Source of the DNA: JBBECF01 sp040881945 | GTDB taxonomy: Bacteria; Pseudomonadota; Alphaproteobacteria; Dongiales; Dongiaceae | Assembly (NCBI GenBank): GCA_040881945.1 | Contig: JBBECF010000208.1 | Span: 1 to 54,852 of the forward strand | Length of the DNA: 54,852 nt | Reading direction: 5' to 3' | Shown here: positions 8,291 to 15,858 of the stretch, one piece after another | Numbering within the stretch: position 1 is the first letter of the stretch | How the letters are laid out: each line of letters starts with the position of its first letter | Notes under the pieces: model-generated | Database searches by the model: none | Seen by the model: only the letters and a program-made list of their open reading frames with translations | What the model was told of the DNA's origin: nothing | Translations under genes and position numbers: made by a program

Positions 8291-8530
8291 ATGATGGCTA
8301 CCGTGACGATTCGCAATATTGACGACACCATCGTGACGAAGCTGAAGAGGCAAGCGAAGGCGAACAATCGCTCGCTCGAAGCCGAACTGCGCGAACTCTT
8401 GTCAGCCGAAGTGCGCAAGCGCGAGCAAATGCGGCAATTTCGCGCCAAGGCGGCACGCATCGCCGCGATGACTCCTAAAGTGCCTCAAACCGACAGCGCC
8501 CTCCTGATTCGCGAGGATCGCGACCGATGA
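8291..8530 (+). CDS. FitA/VapB-like ribbon-helix-helix antitoxin
   Basis: A 79-residue Arc/FitA-type antitoxin. The N-terminus MMATVTIRNIDDTIVTKLKR forms the DNA-binding strand and first helix, and NNRSLEAELRELLSAEV the second helix. The charged C-terminal tail (residues 60-79) would wrap the toxin. A good ribosome-binding site (AGGAG) lies at 8283-8287. It overlaps the toxin start by 4 bp (ATGA), so the pair is coupled. The pair lies between imuB and dnaE2. Confidence 0.88.
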   Translation: MMATVTIRNIDDTIVTKLKRQAKANNRSLEAELRELLSAEVRKREQMRQFRAKAARIAAMTPKVPQTDSALLIREDRDR

Positions 8531-9357
8531 ACCTCGTGATCGACGCCAGTGTCGCTATCAAGTGGTTCGTTGTCGAAAACCTACACGACGAGGCCAAGCA
8601 ACTGCTTGGTAGAGGAGATGATCTCTATGCGCCGGACCTTCTCGTCGTCGAGCTGGCCAACGTCGCCTGGAAGAAGGCGATGCGCGGCGAGATCGACCAT
8701 CGCCAGGCGAGAGAGATCGCCGTTGCTTGTCTCCACGGCATCCCTGCGCTGCGTCCGTCGTCCGATTTCATCGATCGCGCTGCGGAGATCGCCCTCGATC
8801 TCCGTCACCCTATCTATGACTGCCTCTACGTCGCCTGCGCGGAGTCGGTCGGGAGTGTTCTTGTCACGGCGGACTCACGCCTATGGAACATGGTCAAAGA
8901 TACCAAGTTCAAGGCCCTTGTTATGAGTCTGGATCAACTAAATTTAGGTTTGATGTCATTGAATATTACGACCGAGAAGATCAATGAGCTCATCGAACTT
9001 TCTAAAGTTATGCGAGCGACGGAACGTAACGTTTACAATGCGTTTCGTTCTAGTGGAGAATTTAACCTCGTTAACTTGAAAGACATGGAGCCTTATTGGA
9101 ACTCTCCATGCATTCGACGAATGCACAAGTTCTTTAATCTACTGACCGATGATGAGCGCGCCGATTTGCTTGCGTTAATGTGGCTTGGGCAGGGGTACAG
9201 CGGTGAGGATTGGCAAGCTATTCGTGAGCGAGCCGGTGAAATGATCGGAAGTTACGCCAATGACAATTATATCTATCCAATAAGTCGGGCCGTATACCTC
9301 GAACAAGGTATGAAATTATTTCGGGAACTGATGCGTGAAAACGTAAAGCACATTTGA
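8527..9357 (+). CDS. PIN-domain (VapC-type) toxin fused to a DUF3775-like domain
   Basis: Residues 1-138 are a PIN ribonuclease domain with the four acidic positions in place: Asp6 (VIDASVAIKW), Glu42 (VVELANVAWK), Asp98 (HPIYDCLYVA) and Asp116 (VTADSRLW). VapC toxins normally stop here. This frame continues with about 138 more residues; LLTDDERADLLALMWLGQGY and SRAVYLEQGMKLFRELM resemble DUF3775 proteins, a family of unknown role. The second half (from about 8930) is clearly richer in A+T than its surroundings. An internal ATG at 8951 could allow separate translation of the second domain. The TGA overlaps the dnaE2 ATG. The domain assignment of the second half is from memory of the family. 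Confidence 0.8.
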   Translation: MNLVIDASVAIKWFVVENLHDEAKQLLGRGDDLYAPDLLVVELANVAWKKAMRGEIDHRQAREIAVACLHGIPALRPSSDFIDRAAEIALDLRHPIYDCLYVACAESVGSVLVTADSRLWNMVKDTKFKALVMSLDQLNLGLMSLNITTEKINELIELSKVMRATERNVYNAFRSSGEFNLVNLKDMEPYWNSPCIRRMHKFFNLLTDDERADLLALMWLGQGYSGEDWQAIRERAGEMIGSYANDNYIYPISRAVYLEQGMKLFRELMRENVKHI

Positions 9358-12300
9358 TGCCCGCCGCCTACGCCGAATTGCAGGCCACCAGCAACTTCAG
9401 CTTCCTGCGCGGCGCCTCGCACCCGGAGGAACTGGCGGCGACGGCGGCGCGGTTGGGCCTGTCCGCGATCGCGCTCACCGATCGCAACTCGCTCGCCGGC
9501 GTGGTGCGCGCCCATAACGCGGCGAAGGAGGCCGGGATCGGGTTCATCGTCGGCGCCCGCCTCGACCTCGAGGACGGGGCGGGCCTGCTCGCCTATCCGA
9601 CCGACCGCGCCGCCTACGGCCGGCTGGCGCGCCTCCTCACCCTCGGCAAGCGCCGCGCGCCCAAGGGCCAGTGCCGCCTGACGCTCGCCGACGTCCTCGA
9701 CCACGCCGCAGGGCTGATCCTCGTCGCCCTGCCCCCGGACGCGCCCCCACCCCAACCCTCCCCCGCTCAGCGGGGGAGGGAAAGGAGGGGGCCGCACGGA
9801 GACCTTGCCGCCGCCCTGCGCTGCCTCGCCGATGCCTGCCCCGGCCGCGCCTATCTCGCCGGCCACCACCTGCTGCGCGGCGACGACGCGCGCCGGCTCG
9901 ACGGCCTGGCGACGCTCGCCCTGCGCTGCGGCACGCCGCTCGTCGCCGTCAACGATGCGCACATGCACGATCCCGCGCGCCGGCCGCTGCTCGACGTGCT
10001 CGCCTGCATCCGCGAGCACTGCACGATCGACGAGGCGGGCTTTCGCCTCGTCGCCAACGCCGAGCGGCGTCTCAAGGCCCCGGAGGAAATGGCGCGGCTG
10101 TTCGCGCCTTATCCCGACGCGCTCGCTCGCACGGTTGAGATCGCCGAACGCTGCCGCTTCGACCTCGACGAGTTGCGCTACGAATACCCGGTCGAGGCCG
10201 GCGGCGACGGCCGCCCGCCGCAGCAGGAGCTGGCGCATCTGACCCGGCAGGGCGCGGCGCGGCGCTACCCCGGCGGCGTCCCCGACAAGGTCGAGGCCGC
10301 CCTCGCCCACGAGCTCGGCCTCATCGACCGGCTCGGCTACGCGCCCTATTTTCTCACCGTGCACGACATCGTGCGCTTCGCTAGGCACCGCGGCATCCTC
10401 TGCCAGGGGCGCGGCTCGGCCGCCAATTCGACGGTGTGCTACTGCCTCGGCATCACCGCCGTCGATCCCGCCCGCATCGACCTGCTGTTCGAGCGCTTCG
10501 TCTCGGCCGAGCGCAACGAGCCGCCCGACATCGACGTCGATTTCGAGCATGAGCGGCGCGAGGAGGTGATCCAGTACATCTATGCCAAGTACGGCCGCGA
10601 CCGCGCCGGCCTCGCCGCGACGGTGATCTGCTACCGCGCCCGCTCGGCGATCCGCGAGGTCGGCAAGGCGCTCGGCCTGTCGCTCGACACGCTGGGCGCG
10701 CTCGCCGGGCAGATCTGGGGCTGGAGCCGCGAGGGCGTGGCCGAGGCGCAAGTGCGCGAATTGGGCCTCGATCCGGAAAGCCCGCGCCTCCGGCTCGCCC
10801 TCGATCTCGCCCGCCAGCTCGTCGGCTTTCCGCGCCATCTGTCGCAGCATGTCGGCGGCTTCGTCATGACGCGCGGCCCCTTGTCCGAGCTGGTGCCGAT
10901 CGCGAACGCGGCGATGCCCGAGCGCACGGTCATCGAATGGGACAAGGACGACCTCGACGCCCTCGGGATCCTGAAGGTGGACGTGCTCGGCCTCGGCATG
11001 CTGACCTGCTTGCGCAAGGGCTTCGACCTGCTGCGCCGCCACTGCGGCCGCGATCTCGACCTTGCCGCGGTGCCGGCCGAGGACCCGGCGGTCTACGACA
11101 TGCTGTGCGCCGCCGATTCGATCGGCGTCTTCCAGGTCGAAAGCCGGGCGCAGATGACCATGCTGCCGCGCCTGCGGCCGCGCTGCTTTTACGACCTGGT
11201 GATCGAGGTGGCGATCGTGCGCCCCGGCCCGATCCAGGGCGACATGGTGCATCCCTATCTGCGCCGCCGCGCCGGCGCCGAAGCGGTCGCCTATCCCTCG
11301 GCCGAGCTCGAGCGCGTGCTCGGCAAGACCCTCGGCGTGCCGCTCTTTCAGGAGCAGGCGATGAAGATCGCCATCGTCGCCGCCGGCTTCACGCCGTCCG
11401 AGGCGGACTCCTTGCGCCGCGCCATGGCGACGTTCCGCAAGGTGGGGACGATCCACAGCTTCCGGACGAAGCTGGTCGAGGGCATGGCGGCGCGCGGCTA
11501 CGCGCGCGACTTCGCCGAGCGCTGCTTCAAGCAGATCGAGGGCTTCGGCGAATACGGCTTCCCGGAAAGCCACGCCGCCAGCTTCGCGCTGCTCGTCTAT
11601 GTCTCGGCCTGGCTGAAGCGCCATTACCCGGCGGCCTTCGCCTGCGCGCTCCTCAACAGCCAGCCGATGGGCTTCTACGCGCCGGCCCAGATCGTCCGCG
11701 ACGCCGCCGAGCACGGCGTCGAGATCCGCCCGGTCGATGTGAACCTGAGCGGTTGGGATTGCACGTTGGAACCGATGGGAAGCGATCAGTCTTCAGTTCT
11801 CAGTCATCAGTCATCAGTCGGCTGTGAACTGATGACTGATGACTGTAAACTGATGACTTCCTGCTATGCCCTCCGCCTCGGCTTCCGTCAGGTCAAGGGC
11901 TTCGGCCAGGCCGACGCCGAGCGCCTGACGGCAGCACGGGGCAACGGCTACGCCGATCCGCTGGCGCTGTGGCGCAAGGCCGGTCTCGCGGCCGGCGCGC
12001 TCGAGACGCTCGCCCGCGCCGACGCCTTCCGTTCGCTGGGGCTCGACCGGCGCGAGGCCCTGTGGGCGGTCAAGGGCCTGCCGCCGGCGCCGCTGCCGCT
12101 GTTCGCGGCGATGGGCGAGGAGGAGCAGGGGCGGGAGCCGGCGGTCGCCCTGCCGCCGATGACGCTGGGCGAGCAGGTCGCCGACGACTACCGCAGCCTG
12201 CGGCTCTCGTTGAAGCGGCACCCGCTGGCGCTGTTGCGCGCGGACCTCGCCCACGACGGCATCGTGCCGGCCCGCGACCTGGCGCGGCTGGCCAACGGCC

Positions 12301-12614
12301 GGCGGGTGCGCGTCGCCGGCCTCGTGCTGGTGCGCCAGCGCCCCGGCACGGCCAGCGGCGTCATCTTCGCCACCCTCGAGGACGAGACCGGCGTCGCCAA
12401 CATCATCGTCTGGCCGAAGGTGTTTGAGCGCTACCGCAAGGTCGTGCTCGGCGCGCGCCTGCTCGCCGTCCACGGCGTGCTGCAACGCGAAGGCATCGTC
12501 GTCCACGTCGTCGCCGACCGCCTGATCGACCTCTCGCCGGCCTTGCGCGCGCTCGGGTCGCGCGCCGCCCCGCCGGCCCGCGACCCCGCCTACCCGTCGC
12601 GGGATTTCAGGTAG
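9357..12614 (+). CDS. dnaE2: DnaE2 (ImuC) error-prone DNA polymerase III alpha
   Basis: The catalytic polymerase of the ImuA-ImuB-DnaE2 mutasome, 1085 residues. The N-terminal PHP domain begins YAELQATSNFSFLRGASHPE. The Pol III palm follows (LCQGRGSAANSTVCYCLGIT and NEPPDIDVDFEHERREEVIQ with the catalytic aspartates), then the HhH region and a C-terminal OB fold (VRVAGLVLVRQRPGTASGVI). The ATG at 9357 overlaps the toxin stop (TGATG); a TTG just before it is unlikely. Two palindromic elements add in-frame sequence: residues about 129-146 and 806-835. Neither destroys a motif I can name. SOS induction would come from the LexA box before imuA, through the inserted cassette. Confidence 0.95.
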   Translation: MPAAYAELQATSNFSFLRGASHPEELAATAARLGLSAIALTDRNSLAGVVRAHNAAKEAGIGFIVGARLDLEDGAGLLAYPTDRAAYGRLARLLTLGKRRAPKGQCRLTLADVLDHAAGLILVALPPDAPPPQPSPAQRGRERRGPHGDLAAALRCLADACPGRAYLAGHHLLRGDDARRLDGLATLALRCGTPLVAVNDAHMHDPARRPLLDVLACIREHCTIDEAGFRLVANAERRLKAPEEMARLFAPYPDALARTVEIAERCRFDLDELRYEYPVEAGGDGRPPQQELAHLTRQGAARRYPGGVPDKVEAALAHELGLIDRLGYAPYFLTVHDIVRFARHRGILCQGRGSAANSTVCYCLGITAVDPARIDLLFERFVSAERNEPPDIDVDFEHERREEVIQYIYAKYGRDRAGLAATVICYRARSAIREVGKALGLSLDTLGALAGQIWGWSREGVAEAQVRELGLDPESPRLRLALDLARQLVGFPRHLSQHVGGFVMTRGPLSELVPIANAAMPERTVIEWDKDDLDALGILKVDVLGLGMLTCLRKGFDLLRRHCGRDLDLAAVPAEDPAVYDMLCAADSIGVFQVESRAQMTMLPRLRPRCFYDLVIEVAIVRPGPIQGDMVHPYLRRRAGAEAVAYPSAELERVLGKTLGVPLFQEQAMKIAIVAAGFTPSEADSLRRAMATFRKVGTIHSFRTKLVEGMAARGYARDFAERCFKQIEGFGEYGFPESHAASFALLVYVSAWLKRHYPAAFACALLNSQPMGFYAPAQIVRDAAEHGVEIRPVDVNLSGWDCTLEPMGSDQSSVLSHQSSVGCELMTDDCKLMTSCYALRLGFRQVKGFGQADAERLTAARGNGYADPLALWRKAGLAAGALETLARADAFRSLGLDRREALWAVKGLPPAPLPLFAAMGEEEQGREPAVALPPMTLGEQVADDYRSLRLSLKRHPLALLRADLAHDGIVPARDLARLANGRRVRVAGLVLVRQRPGTASGVIFATLEDETGVANIIVWPKVFERYRKVVLGARLLAVHGVLQREGIVVHVVADRLIDLSPALRALGSRAAPPARDPAYPSRDFR
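9741..9793. repeat. GC-rich palindromic repeat, family A, copy 3, inside dnaE2
   Basis: CGCCCCCACCCCAACCCTCC then CCCGCTCAGCGGGGG and a G-rich arm match the intergenic copy at 167-218. It is translated as a Pro/Arg/Gly-rich insert (about residues 129-146) in the PHP domain of DnaE2, without breaking the frame. Confidence 0.85.
11801..11845. repeat. 18-bp inverted repeat (ACTGATGACTG type) inside dnaE2
   Basis: CAGTCATCAGTCATCAGT (11801-11818) and ACTGATGACTGATGACTG (11828-11845) are perfect inverted arms with a 9-nt loop. The surrounding 11772-11865 is translated in frame as a Ser/Asp/Met/Cys-rich stretch of about 30 residues between DCTLEP and YALRLGFRQVKGF. Those two flanks are normally close together in DnaE2, so this is an in-frame insertion of a second repeat family. 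Confidence 0.85.
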
Positions 12615-12768
12615 AAACGACTTCAGTCTGCTCCGCTTGACGTAGGCCTGACTCGATGGCGTCGCGCAGGCCGGCGCGCGCGGGCGCCTTGCCCGACCGC
12701 GAAAAAAAGAGCGAGCGTTCCGCCGCCGCTTCGGGCAGCTTGCTAGGCGCAGCGGAAAGGAGTGCGGC

Positions 12769-13182
12769 ATGGCGACGATCTACGTGGCGATGAGCCGGGC
12801 CCTGGCGTCGTGGGGCGCCGATGTCGGGTTGACCAAGCACATCTACAAGGTCGGCGTCGCCGAAGGCTCGGCCGAGGCGGCGGTCGCCGCGCTGAACGCG
12901 ACGGCGGAGGCCGGCCAGACCGACTGGAAGCACGTCGCCGACCGCGAGACGGGCGCGATCGATGAAGCGGCCGTGCTGGCGCGCCTGGCGCGGCGCGAGC
13001 GGGCGATCGACCCTGCGCTCTACCCGAAGATCAAGGGCGCGCGCGGCCTCTACAAGGTGAAGCCCGGCAATGTCGAAAATCATATCCTGGTCAAGCGCGC
13101 CTTCGAGCACGCCGAGATCAAGGCGGTCGTCGTGAAGCCGGCGGACGTCGGCGCCTACCTGATCGCGAACGCGCTCGACTGA
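12769..13182 (+). CDS. Conserved hypothetical protein
   Basis: A 137-residue soluble protein with a strong ribosome-binding site (AAAGGAG just upstream) and good coding character. It starts MATIYVAMSRALASWGADVG and has TKHIYKVGVAEGSAEAAVAA, then KIKGARGLYKVKPGNVENHI. The IYKVG string resembles the start of GIY-YIG-like nuclease cores, but no catalytic Arg/Glu set can be placed, so I assign no function. It is not obviously linked to dnaE2 (155 bp gap) or to the convergent sulfur locus. Its last 28 bp overlap the open frame of the truncated desulfurase on the other strand. Confidence 0.75.
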   Translation: MATIYVAMSRALASWGADVGLTKHIYKVGVAEGSAEAAVAALNATAEAGQTDWKHVADRETGAIDEAAVLARLARRERAIDPALYPKIKGARGLYKVKPGNVENHILVKRAFEHAEIKAVVVKPADVGAYLIANALD

Positions 13183-13307
13183 GAGGTCGCCACCCAGTGC
13201 GGGCTCGAAGGATTGCCGTAAGGCTCCTCCAGCGCGCGCCGCATCGTCGCCGCCACCCGCAGATCGAGGGGCGTGCTGGCGTTGTAGTCAAGGTAGATGC
13301 GGCGCAT
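13155..13307 (-). pseudogene. Truncated cysteine desulfurase (class V aminotransferase) N-terminus
   Basis: Read on the minus strand from an ATG at 13307, the frame gives RRIYLDYNASTPLDLRVAAT and EEPYGNPSSPHW, the unmistakable start of an IscS/NifS-type cysteine desulfurase. Homology ends near 13195 and the frame stops at a TAG at 13155, after 50 residues. The PLP lysine and active-site Cys regions are missing. The ATG follows the dsrE-like stop by 3 bp, so the intact gene was probably the third member of that operon. The break coincides with the 3' end of the facing hypothetical gene, suggesting a rearrangement. Too short for automatic calls at the usual threshold. Confidence 0.85.
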
Positions 13308-13310
13308 GGT

Positions 13311-13664
13311 TCAAAATATCAGAACCTTGTCGGCGGCCAACGTCTCGGCGGCCAACTCGTCCATCGTGCTGCGCTTGACTCCCTCCAGAAGGTCGGCCTC
13401 GGCGAGGCCGCGCGCATCCATGCAGGTGCCGCACAGCAGGACGCGACCCTTGCCGACAAGAACGCGCTTCAGCATGCGCTCGACGTTGTAATAGCCGTCC
13501 GGCGTCTTCTGTCCCTTGCGCGCCGCGACGACCGCATCGGCCATCAGGAACACGGTGACCTCGATCGCCGCATCGGCTTTTGCCAAGGCGTGTGCCAGCC
13601 GCAATGCGTTGTAGCAGCGCTCCGTGCCATAGGGCGGGTCGTTGAGGATAAGGAGGTCTTTCAT
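13311..13664 (-). CDS. DsrE-family sulfur-handling protein
   Basis: A 117-residue DsrE/YchN-like protein. It begins MKDLLILNDPPYGTERCYNA and carries the conserved cysteine motif LLCGTCMDARG, typical of small proteins that bind or relay persulfide sulfur. It lies 29 bp downstream of the SQR-like flavoprotein and just upstream of the truncated cysteine desulfurase, all on the minus strand. This context supports a role in sulfide or persulfide metabolism. Confidence 0.85.
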   Translation of the reverse strand: MKDLLILNDPPYGTERCYNALRLAHALAKADAAIEVTVFLMADAVVAARKGQKTPDGYYNVERMLKRVLVGKGRVLLCGTCMDARGLAEADLLEGVKRSTMDELAAETLAADKVLIF

Positions 13665-13693
13665 GCGTCGATTTCCTTACAATTTGCACACCG

Positions 13694-14848
13694 TCAAGAC
13701 CACCCGAACAGCCAGTATTTCTCGAAGGCGATCTTGCCGAGGTGCAAGGCGCGGTTCGGACCTCGCAGCCGCACCTCGGGGACTGGCTCGGCGTAAAAGT
13801 TGCCAGTACCGAAACCGGCCTTGCCGTCGCCGGTCTCGACAAAGCACTCGCCATGACCGTCGAATGTCCGGCGTTCGCCGTTACCGGTGATCTCCACGGC
13901 GATATTGTCGGCGACGATTTCCGCCTCGCCATGCGCGAATACCCCGGCTTTTGGCAGCGGCCGTCCCATCTTGAGCATGATGCCGGTGACGTCGCCGATC
14001 GCGTATACGCCGGGGAAGCGAGTCTCCAGGCTCGCGCGATCCACGGGCACCCAGCCGCTCTCGCCGGCGAGCCCGCTGCTGCGGACGACGGCGGGGGCGC
14101 GATGCGGCGGGACGTAGGCGAGCAGATCGAAATCGGCGCTAGCGCCGTTGGCGAACGAGATGCGCCGAGCCGCCGGGTCGACCGCGGTTACGGCGTGCTC
14201 GGGATGGAAGCCGATGCCCTTCGCTTCGATCATGCCGCGGATCTCGGCCGAGACCTTGGGTCCCGCGACCGGCATAGGCCCGGGCTCCGGGGTGTACACG
14301 TCAAGCTGGACGGAATCCCGCAGCTTGCGCTTGCGGCAGTCGTATTCGAGCAGCATCGCCGCCTCGTAAGGCGCCGCCGGGCACTTGAACGGCACTGAGC
14401 TGACCAACACGACGATCCGGCCCCGGCGCACCGCGAGCCGCGCGTCTCGCAGGCTCTCCGCGCCGGCGAGCGTGTAGAAGTCGTGCCCGGCCAGCGGCAG
14501 CCCCGGGACGGTTTCCGGGGCGAGGTCGGCCCCCAGCGCGACGATCAGGTAGTCGGCCCTGAGGTCGCGGCCGTTCACGCGCGCCGACCGGTTGGCGGGG
14601 TCGATGCCCTCGATGGTTCCCTGCACGACCTCTACGCCCTTTCCGGCGAGAGCCGGCAGCGGCCGCGAGATCTGCTCGGGCTTGCGCAGACCGACCATCA
14701 GCCAGAGAAGCGATGGCGCGAAGAGGCAGCGTGTCTCGCGCTCGACCAGCACGACCCGGTGCTCCCGGGGCAGCGCCTTGCGCAGCCGGCTTGCGGCGAC
14801 GATGCCGCCGATGCCGCCGCCAAGGATCAGAATCGTCTTACCCGGCAT
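13694..14848 (-). CDS. Sulfide:quinone oxidoreductase-like FAD protein
   Basis: A 384-residue two-dinucleotide-binding flavoprotein. The N-terminal FAD motif is KTILILGGGIGGIVAASRLR, and GVYAIGDVTGIMLKMGRPLP is the second FAD contact. VPFKCPAAPYEAAMLLEYD holds the conserved redox cysteine of the SQR/FCC family. A second catalytic Cys expected in the C-terminal half is not obvious: Cys in GHGECFVETG may serve. It may oxidise sulfide and pass electrons to quinone. It is divergent from an ArsR-rhodanese regulator that probably controls it. Confidence 0.82.
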   Translation of the reverse strand: MPGKTILILGGGIGGIVAASRLRKALPREHRVVLVERETRCLFAPSLLWLMVGLRKPEQISRPLPALAGKGVEVVQGTIEGIDPANRSARVNGRDLRADYLIVALGADLAPETVPGLPLAGHDFYTLAGAESLRDARLAVRRGRIVVLVSSVPFKCPAAPYEAAMLLEYDCRKRKLRDSVQLDVYTPEPGPMPVAGPKVSAEIRGMIEAKGIGFHPEHAVTAVDPAARRISFANGASADFDLLAYVPPHRAPAVVRSSGLAGESGWVPVDRASLETRFPGVYAIGDVTGIMLKMGRPLPKAGVFAHGEAEIVADNIAVEITGNGERRTFDGHGECFVETGDGKAGFGTGNFYAEPVPEVRLRGPNRALHLGKIAFEKYWLFGWS

Positions 14849-14912
14849 GTTGGCTCCTCTGATTGATCTGCTCGCAGCGCTCGGCTCGCAGGCCCTCGCG
14901 GTTCCACCGCTT

Positions 14913-14996
14913 CATGCCGCCCAACAGCAGGGCACGGGGCAGCCGCCGAGGCCGGCGGGGAGCAGGGGCTCGTTCGCCAGGAGGCTGTCCTCCATC
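14913..14996 (-). CDS. Possible small Cys-rich peptide upstream of the SQR-like gene
   Basis: A 27-codon frame (start at 14996, stop near 14913) reads MEDSLLANEPLLPAGLGGCP and then VPCCWAA. It lies in the leader between the operator and the SQR-like gene, on the same strand. It may be a leader peptide or a chance frame; no clear ribosome-binding site supports it. Recorded because a CxxxCC tail in a sulfur operon is suggestive. Confidence 0.25.
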
Positions 14997-15012
14997 CGCC
15001 TTGCCGCCCTTC

Positions 15013-15041
15013 TTGACTGCGCCTGAGAAACGAGTTATTCA
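15013..15041 (+). promoter_or_regulatory. Promoter of the ArsR-rhodanese gene
   Basis: TTGACT at 15013-15018, a 17-bp spacer and TATTCA at 15036-15041 form a good sigma-70 pair on the plus strand. The -10 lies inside the palindromic operator, which fits autorepression. Confidence 0.6.
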
Positions 15042-15058
15042 AACATTCGCTTGAGTAA
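15035..15058. promoter_or_regulatory. Operator palindrome between ArsR-rhodanese and SQR-like genes
   Basis: TTATTCAA-N8-TTGAGTAA is an inverted repeat with one mismatch, sitting between two divergent units. SqrR/BigR-type persulfide-sensing ArsR regulators bind AT-rich palindromes of this kind. A single site could repress both directions. Confidence 0.75.
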
Positions 15059-15079
15059 TGTCTCTCGGGATCGGCCGTC

Positions 15080-15748
15080 GTGTCAAGCAATCCGAAACAG
15101 GCGTTGCTCGCGGAGTTCGCCGCCGTGGCGCGGGCGCTCGGGCACGCCCACCGGCTCGAGCTGCTGGAGCACTTGGCGCAAGCCGAGCGGGGGGTCGAGG
15201 CCCTGGCCGCGCGAGTCGGTCTTTCGGTCGCCAACGCCTCGCAGCATTTGCAGCGGCTTCGGCGCGCCGGCCTCGTTGCCTCTCGGCGCGACGGAAAGTT
15301 CGTGCTCTACCGGCTGGCCGATGACGGCGTCCTCGCGCTCCTCGCGGCGCTCCGCCAAGTGACCGAACGGAATGTGGCGGAGGTCGACCGCCTGATCCGC
15401 AGCTATTTCAACGACCGGGACAGCCTCGAGCCGGTGGCCCGCGACGAGCTGTTGGAGCGCTCGCGCGCCGGCCTCGTGACCGTGCTCGATCTCCGTCCCG
15501 AGGACGAGTTCGTCCTCGGCCATATTCCGGGAGCGAAGAATATTCCGCTGCGCGAGCTGGAGGCGCGGTTGGTCGAGCTCGATCCGCGCCAGGAGGTCGT
15601 CGCCTACTGTCGCGGGCCCTACTGCGTGCTGTCATACGAGGCCGTGGCGCTGCTGCGCCGCCACGGATTCAAGGTGCGACGTCTGCAAGACGGCCTGCCG
15701 GAGTGGCGGGCCGCGGGCCTCCCCCTCGCAACCGGGCGCGCCGTGTAG
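15080..15748 (+). CDS. ArsR-family regulator with C-terminal rhodanese domain
   Basis: A 222-residue fusion. Residues 1-95 are an ArsR winged helix (EALAARVGLSVANASQHLQR, LRRAGLVASRRDGKFVLYRL). Residues about 125-218 are a rhodanese domain with the active loop YCRGPYC (Cys177) and the entry motif VLDLRPEDEFVLGHIPGAKN. Such fusions are thought to sense or bind sulfane sulfur. The start is GTG; an upstream ATG is out of frame. It is divergent from the SQR-like/DsrE/desulfurase operon across the palindromic operator, so it probably regulates it. Confidence 0.9.
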   Translation: MSSNPKQALLAEFAAVARALGHAHRLELLEHLAQAERGVEALAARVGLSVANASQHLQRLRRAGLVASRRDGKFVLYRLADDGVLALLAALRQVTERNVAEVDRLIRSYFNDRDSLEPVARDELLERSRAGLVTVLDLRPEDEFVLGHIPGAKNIPLRELEARLVELDPRQEVVAYCRGPYCVLSYEAVALLRRHGFKVRRLQDGLPEWRAAGLPLATGRAV

Positions 15749-15858
15749 CCCTCCCGTCTGCGTCCGGCGCGGCGACTCGACCGCCTGTGCGCCCGTTGCT
15801 TCGCCGCCTCCCGGACCCGCCCATGGCGCCCCGCCCGCTGCTTCTGTAGTCTCCCGCC

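Noticed and set aside
9273..11714. 813-residue minus-strand frame opposite dnaE2
   Set aside because: Composition is typical of an antisense shadow of GC-rich coding DNA and no domain is seen; dnaE2 on the other strand is certain.
12769..13182. GIY-YIG nuclease
   Set aside because: Only an IYKVG string resembles the family; the catalytic Arg and Glu pattern cannot be placed.
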